A stretch of 64,000 bases of DNA from JAODBJ01 sp963782465 (GTDB lineage Bacteria > Actinomycetota > Acidimicrobiia > IMCC26256 > PALSA-610): the NCBI GenBank assembly GCA_963782465.1, contig CAWAJR010000005.1:682001-746000 (forward strand), written 5' to 3'. The notes under the pieces are model-generated. The model saw only the letters and a program-made list of their open reading frames with translations. It had not been told where the DNA came from and made no database searches. This document shows, piece after piece, positions 51,401 to 62,098 of this stretch (its first letter is position 1; each line of letters starts with the position of its first letter). The position numbers were made by a program, and so were the translations under genes.

Positions 51401-53645
51401 TCTCGATCTGGCGCACCTGGCCGAGGCTCGTGACCTCGACCGGGCTCGTCTGGTCGGAGAACGTGCCGGTACCGACACCCTGGCTGTTGCCCCACGACCA
51501 GACGGCACCGGTCACGCCGCCCGGCGGCGCGTCGGGCGTCGACGCGTCACAGTCGTCGTCGATGCCGTTGCCGAACCGCTCGAGCGCGCCCGGGTGAACG
51601 TCGGCACGGTTGTCGTTGCAGTCGGAGGTCGCGGTCCACCCGTCGCCATCCTTGTCGGCCAGCTGCACCGAGAACGACCAGGCGCGCTCGGTCTTCGCGG
51701 GGCCGTCACCGGTGATCGTCACCGCGAGCTCGTGCAGGCCGACGTCGCCCGCTGCGGGCGCGTACGTGAAGCTCGCGCTGTCGTTCCCGACGGGTGTGCC
51801 GTCGAGGTCCCAGGCGTAGTGCACCGCAGCGCCGTCGGGGTCGCTCGCGGCGACGCCGGCCTCGACCGGCTGGCCGACGGTGACGGTCGTCGCGGCCGGC
51901 GGGGCGGTGCCGGCGACGACCGGCGCGCGGTCCGCGCCGCTCACGGTCACGTTCCCGTAGGCGACGACCTGCCGCCCGGCATCGTCCGTGACCCGCACCC
52001 CGACGATGCCGTTGTGCGCGAACGCGGCTCGCGGCGTCGCGCCGGTGGCGTCACCGAACGTGCCGTCGCCGTTCAGGTCCCAGCTGTAGCCGGTGATCGT
52101 CGAACCGGTTCCGGCGCGCGAGGCGCTCGCGTCGAGCGTCACGTCGGCGTTCGCGGTCACCGCATACGGACCGCCGGCGTTCGCGACGGGCATCGCGCCC
52201 GCGTCGCCACCGCGCGCTTCGAGCGACCGCGCGAGCGTGCCCCAACCGCTCGCAGTCTCGGCGAGCGCCGATTCGAGGTCAGTGCGTGCGGTGACGAGGT
52301 CGTTCAACGTCGCGGCCATCGCACCCTGGGGGAACGTCGGCAGCTCGCCCATCGCGACGAACTCGGCCTCGAGCGCGGCCATGGCGTTCGCGTCGAATCC
52401 TGCGTTCGCGAGGTGGCGACGCTCGTCGGGCGTGAGCCCGGTGTCGCGCAGGCGACGGTTGTCGAGGCGAGCCTCGTTGTAGACCTGCTCCACTGCGTCC
52501 TGGTTCGCAGCGACCGTGTCGCGCAACGCTTCGGGCGCGTTCGTCGACGACATCCCCGTGGCGAGCGTTGTGGCGAGGTCGCGCACCTCACGGGCGTGCA
52601 CCAGCGCCCAGCCGCGGTCGCCCGCCGCCTGCGCGCCCTGGTAGCGCTCGATCGCGTGCAGCAACGCTTCGCTCGTCGCGGCTTCGTCCGCGAGCGGGGC
52701 TTCGAGGTTCGCGAGATCGCCGGCGAGCGAACCGCCGATCTCCGGCGACGCGTCAACGGCCGCGCCTTTGATCATGGTCGGTTGGGCGAAGGAAGGGTCG
52801 GGTGGGTCCTTCCAGATCGCGCCGTAGCTCTTCGCCTCGTTCATCACGAGGTTGAGCACGTCGCCCTGGACCTTCGCCTTGAACACCGGCGTCGTCTTGC
52901 CGGTCATCGCCGCGAGGATCTCGGAGAGGCAGCCGCCGCTCGGGTCGGCGAAGCACTTGACGAAGTCGCCGACCTTGCTCGCCTTCATCGCGGCGAGCAG
53001 AACGGTGTGCGTCGCGAGCCAGCTCACGTACTCCTGGCGCGCCTTCTCTTTCAGGTTGGTGATCGTCGGATCGGGCGCCGGCAGGTCGCCGTCGGGCATC
53101 TTCACGGTGATCGCGTCGGGAAAGATCGTGTCCTCCGCGGGCGTGAATTCGCCGTCCTGGCAGGTGTCGTACACAACGTCGTAGGTGCCCGGCCCGATGT
53201 TCCCGCCCGGCGACGTGAAGCCGATCGTCTCGTCGAGGAAGACGTGCGATGCGGTCGCGACGATCGTGTTCGGTGCGCCGCCGCCGACGTCGGTGAGCTC
53301 ACCGCCGCTGAACCCGGACGGGACGATGTACACGTCGCTTGCCGGGTAGAGGAAGTCGTCGGTCCCCTTCTTGGCACTGGCGGGGCACGCCGGGTCGTAG
53401 GTCAGCGTGCCGTCGATGATGATCACGCCGTTCGGCCCGAACGTCTTCTGCACGTCGCCGTTGGCGTAGCTGAGCGAGTTGTACTGGTTGGTCGGTGACG
53501 CGTGCGCGGGGGCCGTCGCGAGCACGGCACCCGCGCTCACGGTGGTCAGCGCCACGAACGCCGCGAGCAGCCGCCGGGCGAGGCCACCGCTGGGGTGGCC
53601 GCGACCGGCGGCGCCGCGCGTCGTCGTGGAACGGGTGCGGTGCAT
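48464..53645 (-). CDS. Very large secreted RCC1/Calx-beta/PKD-type protein, two frameshifts
   Basis: About 1727 residues after correction. It has a signal peptide (LARRLLAAFVALTTVSAGAV, cleavage near AHA-SPT at 49), an N-terminal unknown region of about 450 residues, a PKD-like domain (VTLDASASRAGTGSTITGYS), a MopE-like calcium motif (DKDGDGWTATSDCNDNRADV then NGIDDDCDAS), five to seven RCC1-like repeats (SVRSWGLNNYGNLGNNTGI, TVVGWGDNGNGQVGDGSSVG, TVRTWG, LVWGRN), three Calx-beta motifs (SLTDAVATVSLSAPSAYDVT), a PKD-like domain and a C-terminal beta domain. Single-base losses near 50606-50620 and 49266-49290 split the frame. AGGAG precedes the start. A cell-surface or exopolymer adhesin or structural role is likely. 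Confidence 0.8.
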
Positions 53646-53696
53646 CGGGATCGTCTCCTCTTCGAGTGTGGGTTGGGACCCGCGTGTGGGATCGGG

Positions 53697-54512
53697 TCAT
53701 GCCGCCGCGAGCGCGGCGACCATGGCTTCGAGTTCGGGCTGGCCGGGCAACGGCGCGGCGGGCAGGCGGGGAAGCTCGGCGAGCATCCGGTAGCCGTCCG
53801 CGATGTCAGGCCCGAAGAACGCGGGCCCGTGGGCGCTCGCGAGCGCCGTTGCGTCGAACGACTGGAGGCGGGCGAGGTGCGCGCGGTACTTCGTCGGGTC
53901 GAGCCACGCGTGCCAGGGGCTGAGCACCCGGTTCATGGTGAGGAACGCCTCACGTGAGAAACCAGGATCGAGCTGCGTGACGTCGTCGACCTCGTGGGTC
54001 ACCGGCAGCCCGAAGCTGTCGGACGCCCAGTAGACGCCGGTGCGCGTGTCGAGCAGACCCCGCGTCGTCGGGCTGTCGAACGTCGGCGGCGTGAGCGCGA
54101 CGAGTTCGCGGTCGCCGGCGCGGAAGCGCTCCCCGTCGTTGACCCACCGGAGCCGGTCGAGCGGCAGCACGTAGTCGGCGCCCATCCGCTCGACCATGAA
54201 CCAGGTCGTCACGACGGTGGCCTGCGGGCACAGTTCGAGGACCTGCGGCAGGTTGCCGACGTGGTCGGCGTCGTCGTGCGAGAGGAAGATCCAGCGCACG
54301 TCGGCGGGGTCGACGACCGAGAAGGTCTTCTCGAGCCACAGGTCGCGCACGATCGCGGGGCCGCAGTCGACGACGATCGGCTCGGCACCCGTGATCACCA
54401 TCGAGTTGACGAACACGGCCACCGGGTTCACGCCCTCGCCCATGAGCAGGCGGGTGACGTGGGTGTCGGGGGTGAGGTGCTGCGTGTCGCAGGCACGGAC
54501 GGGCAGTTCCAT
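53697..54512 (-). CDS. MBL-fold metallo-hydrolase
   Basis: A 271-residue metallo-beta-lactamase-fold protein. Metal motif FLSHDDADHVGNLPQVLEL near residue 90 (HxDxDH), further ligand sites ASDSFGLPVTHE (Asp near 160) and LASAHGPAFFG (His near 225). The pattern resembles the flavodiiron/rubredoxin-oxidoreductase-like subset of MBL proteins without the flavodoxin domain. The ATG at 54512 has GGGAGG 7 nt upstream. It lies between the big secreted protein and a divergent luciferase-like gene; substrate unknown. Confidence 0.82.
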   Translation of the reverse strand: MELPVRACDTQHLTPDTHVTRLLMGEGVNPVAVFVNSMVITGAEPIVVDCGPAIVRDLWLEKTFSVVDPADVRWIFLSHDDADHVGNLPQVLELCPQATVVTTWFMVERMGADYVLPLDRLRWVNDGERFRAGDRELVALTPPTFDSPTTRGLLDTRTGVYWASDSFGLPVTHEVDDVTQLDPGFSREAFLTMNRVLSPWHAWLDPTKYRAHLARLQSFDATALASAHGPAFFGPDIADGYRMLAELPRLPAAPLPGQPELEAMVAALAAA

Positions 54513-54709
54513 GGCATTGCCTCCCGGGATCAGAAACGGTGAGGCCATTTCTCGACCGGGGGCCTTGACGCGGGCTCGACAGCCTCTCCACGGCGCCTGG
54601 CCGCGGGGGCGGCCCTCTCGTCAAGTGAGCGTCAAGCGGCCGCGCGGCGCTCGGAGCGAGAACAGGAACCGGGTCACCAGGCCCCGCGGGTGCCATGAGG
54701 AGGCAGCAG

Positions 54710-55608
54710 GTGCGCATCGGGATCAGCGTCCCGCAAGTCGGGCGGCTCGCCGACGTGACCGCGGTGCGCGAGGTCGCTCGGGCCGCCGACGTCGCCGGTT
54801 ACGCCTCCCTCTGGGTGGTGGATGCCGCCTTCGCGGCGCGCAACGCGCCGACCGCCGGCGTCCTCGACCCGATCGGCACCCTCCACATCGCCGCCGCCAC
54901 CACCGAACGAGTCCGGATCGGAACCAGCGTCCTCGTCGGCCCGTGGTACGCACCGGTCCTCCTGGCGCGGGCGCTCACGACGCTCGACCACGCGAGCGCC
55001 GGACGCCTCACGGTCGGTCTCGGTATCGGGTGGCCCGAGAGCCCCTACGCAGCAGTCGGCGTCCCCGCCCGGCACCTCGCGACCCGCCTCGAGGAACTGC
55101 TCGACGTGCTCGACGCGGTATGGGGCGACGACCCCGTCGTCCACACCGGGCCGAGGATCGAGCTCGGGCCGGTCGAGGTGCAGCCGAAGCCGTTGCAGGA
55201 GCCACGACCGCCGCTGCTGCTCGCGGCCCGCACGCCTGCCGGTCTCGATCGCGTCGCCCGCCGCGCCGATGGCTGGATCGTCGGCGGGCTGCCGATCGAG
55301 GCCATCGGTTCGATGTGGCGCGCGGTTCGCGAGCTGGCGGCCGGCTACGGGCGTGATCCCGACACCTTGCAACTCGTCGTGCGGGCGGCGGCGCGCGTCA
55401 CGGCGGTGCCGCTCGACGGCGCGCGCGAAAGCTTCTGCGGCACCCGGGCACAGGTCGCCGACGACCTCGAGGCGATCCGCGCGCTCGGCGGCTCCGAGGT
55501 GATCCTCGGGCTGAGACGGGCCCGGCGACGGCGACGGCGCTACTCGACGCGTACGACGAGCTGCACGCGATCGCCGGCGCGGTCGTCAGCCCGCAACGGG
55601 CTCGCTAG
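54710..55608 (+). CDS. LLM-class (luciferase-like) flavin/F420-dependent oxidoreductase, frameshifted
   Basis: About 299 residues after correction. Typical bacterial luciferase-fold sequence: RIGISVPQVGRLADVTAVRE, ERVRIGTSVLVGPWYAPVLL, LDHASAGRLTVGLGIGWPES and PPLLLAARTPAGLDRVARRA. The original frame breaks at GSEVILGL near 55511-55515; with one more base (CTGGAG) it continues ETGPATATALLDAYDELHAI and stops at 55608. The GTG at 54710 has AGGAGG with 6 nt spacing, better than the ATG at 54695. Many actinobacterial members use F420. The 3' end overlaps the convergent AfsR-like gene by 23 nt. Confidence 0.85.
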
Positions 55609-58600
55609 GCCGACCCCGCGCCGCGCGCTCCCACGCCGCCTCGACGTGGTGGGCGACGGCCAGCGATCCCTGGGCCGTCGCGGTTTCGACCGCCCGCCGG
55701 AACAGCTCGTCGACTTCCTGCTCCGAGGCGCCCTCCAGTACGGCGATCTCGGCGCGGCGTTCGAGCAGGAGCGGCTCCTGCCAACGCTCCCCGAACGTCT
55801 CCAGGACCTCCGTGGCCTCGGCCAGGCGCGCGTGCGCATCCTCTGTGCGGCCGGCGCGCATCAACGTGAGCGCGTAGTTGGCGAGAAAGAGCGCGACCGT
55901 GGTGCGCACGCCGGTGCTGCGGTATCGCGGCAGGTAGGCATCGAACAGCGCGAGCGCTTCGTCGTTGTCGCCGAGTTCACTGAGCGCCCACGCGAGCGAC
56001 AAGCCACACGCGGAGGTGAAGAAGATGAACGCGCACGTGGGATCGAGTACGAGCCCGCGGCGCGCGATGCGAGCGGCGCGCGCCGGGTCGTGCGCGATGA
56101 TGCCGCCGAACCCGGCCAGCTCGAGCAGCACGACCTGCGGGTACGGGTCCGAGACCCGTTCCAGCAAGGCGAGGGCGCGGGCCTCACCGTCGTTCTCGAC
56201 GTCGACGTAGTCGTGGATCACGACATGGAAGCCCGCGGCGAGAAGTCGCTGCTCCGCGAAGGCGCCTTCGCCCAACAGCCGCGGGTCGATCGACGCGTCG
56301 AGGGCGACCGCGGCGTCGATGTACCCGGCGGCTTCCGTGAGGCGCCCGGTGTGCCAGCAGTGCACACCCCACGCGCTGTGGCCGAGGGCACGCAGCAACG
56401 GATCGTCGCTGCGCTTGCTGATCTCGAGCATCTGCGCGGCCAACCGGCCCGCGGGCTCGAGCTCGCACGCGGTCGCCGCCGCCGCCCATTCCTCCCACAT
56501 CAGCTCATAGAGGAGGTCGAAGCGGCCGGTGCGCTCGGCGAGCTCGCGCGCACGGTCGAGCGGCGTCGTCGTCGCGGTTGTCACGTAGCCGTAGCGGGCC
56601 CGGCGCACCCGCGCGAGCGCGGCGATCGCATGGAACTCGGCGGAGAGCGCAGCGGGATCGTCGCCGGCACCGTGACGCAGCTGCAGCGCCCGCTCGAGCA
56701 GTGGCTCCGCCGACTCGTACGCGAACCGTCGCATGGCAACGGCGGCAGCCCGCTCGAGCGCGCTCGCGGCGCGCTCGCGGTCGCCGAGCGACACCGCGTC
56801 CCAGAGATGCGCGGCGATGATCTCCGCGTTGTCGTCGGTGTCGCCGCCCGCGGCGACGATCGCGTCGGCCGCGCGCAAGTGAAGGCGGGCTCGCCGCAGC
56901 GTCGCGAGCTCTTCGAGCACGACTTCGCGCACCAGAGCGTGCGCAAAGCGGAACGTCGCGGGCGCGTCAGGGACTTCGATGATGAGACCGGTCGCGATCG
57001 CGTGCTCAAGGTCGTCGAGGCACTGTTCGACGTCGCGGTCGGCGACCCGTCGCAGGAGCTCGAGCGCGGTCTCTCGCCCGATCACCGCCGCGGCCTGCAA
57101 CAGGTCGCGCGTTCCCTCCGGCAGGCGCGCGAGCCGCCGCCGCACCACGTCGCGCACGCCCGCGGGAACACCGGCACGCTCGATCAGCTCTTCGTCGCTC
57201 CCCGCGACGTCGGCGACGACGAGGCGCGCGAGTTCGCCGACGAAGAAGGGATTGCCATCGGCGCGCGCGTGGATGGCGCGCACGACGGCGGACGACGGAG
57301 CAGCACCAGTGGCGCGCCCTACCAGCACGCCGGTCTCCTGTTCGTCGAGCCCACGCAGCTGCAGCCGGCGCGTCCCGGGCCGGCGCGTGAGCGCCGCAAG
57401 CGCGTCGACGACTGCCGCGGTGCGTTCGAGCTCACGAACCGACACCGCGACAATGACGCGCACGGTCGACAACCGGCCCGCGAGGAACTCGAGCAGCTCG
57501 AGCGAAGCCGGGTCGGCCCACTGCACGTCGTCGAGCACGATGGCGACCGGCGCACGAGCCGCCGCATCATCGAGCGCCTGCGCGACCGCCTCGAACAGCC
57601 GGAAGCGGTCGGCACCCGGTGGCTCGGCGAGCGCCGCGGCCGGCGCGAGCACAGTCGCGAGCTGCTCGTCGATCACCGACGCGCCGTCACCGCGCTCAAC
57701 GAGCGCGCGCAGCACCTCGAGCCACGGCCAGAACGCGGGCGCCGCGCCGCCCTCGTGGCAGCGCCCCCAGTACACGGCCGCGCCCGCACGGTCGGCTTCG
57801 CGTGAAAGCTCCTCCAGCAGGCGCGTCTTGCCGATGCCCGGCTCCCCTTCGACGATCGCGAAACGGGCGTTGGCGCGCACCATCTCGTTGTACGCCGCGA
57901 TCATCTCGAGCACCTCGGCGCGCCGGCCCACGATCCCGGTCGCGCCGACGCCGTCGGCGATGTCGACGGCGAGCACCGACTGCGGCCCCGTCTCGGCGCG
58001 CCCCGCGGCGGGCGCAGATGCCGGCAGCGCGCTGGCCGCCGGCGCGGCCAACGTCGCGTCGAGTCCCGGGTCCTGGTCGAGGATGCGGGCCTCGAGGGTA
58101 CGCAGCGGCCGGCTCGGGTCGACGCCCAGATCGTCGCGCAATGTCGTGCGCATGTCGTCGAGCGCCCGCAGGGCGTCGGCCTGGCGCCCCGCGCGGTAGA
58201 GCGCGAGCGCCAGCTGCGCCCACAGCGTTTCGCGCAACGGGTTGCGCCCGACGAGCTCCGTCAGCTCCCCGACCAGCGCGGCATGGCGGCCGAGGGCGAG
58301 GTCGGCCTCGATCCGGTCCTCCAGCGCCGCGAGACGTCGCTCCTCGAGCCGCGTCGCCAGCCCGCGCGCGAACTCCTCGTTGGCGCACTCGAGCAGCGCG
58401 GGACCGCGCCACAACTCGAGTGCCTCGCGGAGCCGGGCCGCGGCCTCACCGGGGTGCCCATCGGCAAGCAGCACCCGACCCTCGTCGGCAAGCCGCTCGA
58501 ACCGTCGGAAATCGACGTCGTCGGCGGGGATGTCGAGGCGGTAGCCGGGCGGCTCCCAGCGCAGCACGCGTGGGCCTCGCCACGCGCCCGGCCCGGTTCG

Positions 58601-58821
58601 AGCTCGCGGCGCAGGCGAGAGATGTAGCTCTGCAGCGTCCCGGATGCCGACGGCGGGACGCGGTCGCCCCATATCGCCTCGATCAGCGCATCGACGGCAA
58701 CGATCCGCGACTCGGCGGCGAGCAGCATGGCGAGCACGACGCGCGCCTGCGCGCCGCCCAGATCGACGGGCGCGCCGCCGTCGGCCCAGACCTCGAGACT
58801 CCCGAGTAACCCGAACCGCAA
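55586..58821 (-). CDS. AfsR/SARP-type transcriptional regulator with ATPase and TPR-like domain, frameshifted
   Basis: About 1078 residues after correction. N-terminal OmpR-type winged helix (MRFGLLGSLEVWADGGAPVD, GTLQSYISRLRRELEPG), bacterial transcriptional activation domain (LAQLALALYRAGRQADALRA, to about residue 245), NTPase with Walker A EGEPGIGKTRLLEELSRE near 340 and Walker B VAIVLDDVQWADP, then a TPR-like helical C-terminus. The frame changes near 58572-58580 in a run of GGCC bases, consistent with one lost base. Such regulators activate secondary-metabolite or stress genes; no target cluster is next to it. Start ATG at 58821. Confidence 0.85.
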
Positions 58822-58927
58822 CGCCGCACCCTCGCCCTCGCCGAGCCGGACGCAAGTTTCGCGCGCACCACGACCCGCCCGCCGATCGGCGAAGCTCCAG
58901 CGTTCCGCCGCGCTCCGGTACGGGCGA

Positions 58928-61900
58928 TCAGCGGGACGGGTGCGAGGACCGTCGCGGCGAGCGCGCGCGGGCGCGCAGGCCGAGGCGCAGCGAGCTGCCC
59001 GCGGCGAGCTCGTGGAGCACGCCTCTCAGACCGATCGTGATCGGTGCTGCGGGGCCCGGCGCGCTGGCGACCCGGATCTCGTCGTGGTCGGCGTGTACCG
59101 CGAGGACGTGGTTGCGGTAGCGGAGCTCCATGACGAGGTTGCTGAGCTCGTCGGGAAGGAGCGGGTTGAACGTCAGCACCTCGTTGCGGGCCTCGAGCCC
59201 CGTGTAGCAGCGCTCGAGGAGGTCGAGGCTCCCGGCCATCGCGCCGATGTGGATCCCTTCGCGCGTACTGGCGGCCGCCTCGGTACGGAGGTCGGCTTCG
59301 AGCGCTTGTTGGAGCAGTCGCCACGAGCGGGCACGGTCGGTGCGGGCAAGCACCCACGAATGCGCGATGCGGCTGAGGGTCGACCCGTGGGAAGTGCGGG
59401 CAAGGTAGTAGTCGACGGTCGCGGGGATCGTGGCCGGGTCGAAGTCGTAACCGAGACGGGGGAACAGTTCGGTGAGCTCCTCCGCGGTGAACAGGTAGAA
59501 CAGCATGAGCACGTCGGCCTGCTTCGAGACCTGGTAGTTGTTGGTCGAGTCGCCCTCGGCTTCGAGGATGAGATCGAGGCGGCCGATATCGCCGTAGCGG
59601 TCACGGCAGGCGGCGAGGTCGAGATCGCGCAGGCGTTCGTAGCCCTCGAACTGTGCGAGCAGCCCGTTCGGAAGGAACGGGACGCGCAGGCGCCGGCTCA
59701 CATGGCCCCATCGCTCCAACTCGTCGCTCGTCACACCGAGCCGGTTCAAGAGCTCGCCCCCGAGGCGGGGGCCGAGCAGTTCGTGCACCTCCTCGGCACG
59801 CGCGAGCGCCCAGGCGGCCATCACGTTGACGTAACTGTTGTTGTCGATCCCCGCGCCGGGACGATCCGGGTAGCCGTCGTGGAACTCGTCGGGGCCCATC
59901 ACACCGCGCACGTCGAAACGGTCGGCGTCGGCGTCGTAGGTGGCGAACGAGGAGAAGAACCGCGCCGACTCGATGAGCAGCTCGGCGCCGTGGCGTACGA
60001 GGAACCCGAGGTCGCCGGTGACCTGCCAGTGCTGCCAGACGTTGAACGCGATGGCGAGGTTCACGTGGTACTGGCGGCAGGAGTTGTCGGCCATCCACCG
60101 TCCGGAGCGCGGGTTGAAGAACGCTCGCGGTGTCTCCTCCCGCCCGTCGCTGCCGCTCTGCCACGGGAACAGCGCGCCGCGTGCTTGCCGCTCCCGCGCG
60201 CGACGGCGGGCGGTGGGGAGCCGCCGAACCCGGTACAGCAACAGCGAGCGGGTCAGCTCGGGGAGGCGGTAGTCGAGCAACGGGAACACGAACAGCTCGT
60301 CCCAGAACACGTGGCCGCGATAGCCCTCGCCGTGCAGTCCGCGCGGCGGGACGCCGGCATCGAGCACCGCGGTACGAGGCGACAGTGCCTGGAGAAGATG
60401 AACGACATGGACGCGCACGGCGACGTTCGCGCCCGGCGCGCCGTCTTCGAGCTCGATACGGAAGCGGTGCCACAGCTCGACCCAGCGTTCGAGATGCGGT
60501 CCGAGCAGTGCCTCGAAGGACGGCGCGGCTTCCGTGGTCGCGATCGCGGCGAGCGCGGGTTCGGCGATCGCATCGTCGCGCGAGGTCACGACGCCGGCGA
60601 GCTTCTCGACGAGGATCGTCTCGCCGGCCGCGACGTCGAGCTGGCAGCGGTGCCCGACCGCGGTGTCGTCGTCGACGGGCTGCGTGCCGATGGCGACGCG
60701 GCTGTCGCCGGCGCCGACGCGCCATACGTTCGTGCGGATCGCGACCGCCACGCGGACGTGTGACGAGACGGTCTCGGCTACCAGGCACGCCGCCCCGTCG
60801 TGGTGGCGACGTTCGACGATCCCGAGGTGCCGGTCGGCCAACATGCGGTAGGCGGCGACGTTCGCGTTCGTCACGTTGCCGTCGACGATGGAGCGCACCT
60901 CCATGCGACCCGACCAGTTCTCGGGGACGAACCGGATCTCCAGCGCGGCCGCGTGCGGATCGTCCATCGAGACGAAACGGCGTTCGGTCGCGCGGGTACG
61001 GCGGCCGTCGGGATCGATCAACGTCGACTCCCGCTCCAGGACCGCCGTGCGCAGGTCGAGCGAAACGCGATGACCGGCGAGCGACCAACGGTCGGGCGCG
61101 AGCCACGAGCCGCCGTCGCAGCGCAACGTGAGATTGGTCCAGTTCGGCAGGTTCACCATCGATTCGTCTTCACGACGCCGGCCGTCGACGTTCGAGACGA
61201 GCCGGTCGTAGGTCCCGGCGACGTAGGTCCCCGGGTAGTGAACGGTGTCGGCGACCGCATGCACCATCGCACCGCGAGTCGCCATATAGCCGTTCCCCAC
61301 GGTGAGGAGGGCCTCACGCTGGCCCTCGGTCATCGGGTCGAACCCGCGGTACGCGAGCACCCACGGGTCGCCGTCGAACAGTGCCTCGTCGGGGACATCG
61401 GCGAGGTCGCGTACGACGAGGTCGGCACCCGCCGCGCGCAGGTCGTCGGCGTGCCCGGTGCGGTCGACGCCGATGACGAGTCCGAAGCGACCGCGCCGCC
61501 CGGCTTCGACGCCGGCCACCGCGTCCTCGACGACGACGCAGGTCCCCGGGCTCGCACCCAGCCGCCGCGCCGCCTCGAGGTAGGTCGCGGGGTCGGGCTT
61601 GCCCGCGAGCGCGAGCTCCTCGGCCACGACGCCGTCGACGCGCACGTCGAACAGCTCGCCGGCGTGCGCCGCCGCCAGCACCAGCTCGGCGTTGCGGCTC
61701 GCGCTGACCAGCGCCGTGCGACTCCCGGCCGCACGGGCCCGCCGCAACAGGTCGAACGTCGTGGGGAACGGGTCGACGCCACCGTCGCGCACCGCGGCGA
61801 CGAACAGCTCGTTCTTGCGGTTGGCGAGGCCCCACGCGGTGGCGGCCGTAGGCGGGTCGCCCGGCGCGCCGATCGGCAACGTGATGTCGCGAGACGACAA

Positions 61901-62098
61901 GAACGCGACCGTGCCGTCGATGCGAAGGCGCCCGTCGATCAGCTCGCGGTAGTCCTCGGCGCTGAAGGGCGGCGCGCCCGGCGCGTTGTCGCGCAGGTAC
62001 TCGTCGAAGAGCTGCTTCCACGCTCGTTGGTGGACGCGCGCGGTGTCGGTGACGACGCCGTCGAGGTCGAGAATGAGGGCCGCGTAACGGTCGTGCAT
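58928..62098 (-). CDS. HAD phosphatase/phosphomutase fused to GH65 disaccharide phosphorylase
   Basis: A 1056-residue fusion. Residues 1-240 are a beta-phosphoglucomutase-like HAD domain: ALILDLDGVVTDTARVHQRA near residue 8, ALVSASRNAELVL, LALAGKPDPATYLEAARRLG and CVVVEDAVAGVEAGRRGRFG. Residues ~255-1056 are GH65 (kojibiose/trehalose/maltose phosphorylase type), with FDPMTEGQREALLTVGNGYM, HVFWDELFVFPLLDYR, VMGPDEFHDGYPD (catalytic Glu) and RTSHGSTLSRIAHSW (phosphate site). It would cleave a glucose disaccharide and convert the beta-glucose 1-phosphate to glucose 6-phosphate in one polypeptide. Start at 62098 overlaps the ATPase stop (TGATG). Confidence 0.93.
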   Translation of the reverse strand: MHDRYAALILDLDGVVTDTARVHQRAWKQLFDEYLRDNAPGAPPFSAEDYRELIDGRLRIDGTVAFLSSRDITLPIGAPGDPPTAATAWGLANRKNELFVAAVRDGGVDPFPTTFDLLRRARAAGSRTALVSASRNAELVLAAAHAGELFDVRVDGVVAEELALAGKPDPATYLEAARRLGASPGTCVVVEDAVAGVEAGRRGRFGLVIGVDRTGHADDLRAAGADLVVRDLADVPDEALFDGDPWVLAYRGFDPMTEGQREALLTVGNGYMATRGAMVHAVADTVHYPGTYVAGTYDRLVSNVDGRRREDESMVNLPNWTNLTLRCDGGSWLAPDRWSLAGHRVSLDLRTAVLERESTLIDPDGRRTRATERRFVSMDDPHAAALEIRFVPENWSGRMEVRSIVDGNVTNANVAAYRMLADRHLGIVERRHHDGAACLVAETVSSHVRVAVAIRTNVWRVGAGDSRVAIGTQPVDDDTAVGHRCQLDVAAGETILVEKLAGVVTSRDDAIAEPALAAIATTEAAPSFEALLGPHLERWVELWHRFRIELEDGAPGANVAVRVHVVHLLQALSPRTAVLDAGVPPRGLHGEGYRGHVFWDELFVFPLLDYRLPELTRSLLLYRVRRLPTARRRARERQARGALFPWQSGSDGREETPRAFFNPRSGRWMADNSCRQYHVNLAIAFNVWQHWQVTGDLGFLVRHGAELLIESARFFSSFATYDADADRFDVRGVMGPDEFHDGYPDRPGAGIDNNSYVNVMAAWALARAEEVHELLGPRLGGELLNRLGVTSDELERWGHVSRRLRVPFLPNGLLAQFEGYERLRDLDLAACRDRYGDIGRLDLILEAEGDSTNNYQVSKQADVLMLFYLFTAEELTELFPRLGYDFDPATIPATVDYYLARTSHGSTLSRIAHSWVLARTDRARSWRLLQQALEADLRTEAAASTREGIHIGAMAGSLDLLERCYTGLEARNEVLTFNPLLPDELSNLVMELRYRNHVLAVHADHDEIRVASAPGPAAPITIGLRGVLHELAAGSSLRLGLRARARSPRRSSHPSR

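Noticed and set aside
54695..57805. 1036-residue plus-strand protein spanning the LLM oxidoreductase and beyond
   Set aside because: Only the first part is oxidoreductase; the rest is antisense to the AfsR-like gene and results from the frameshift near 55513.
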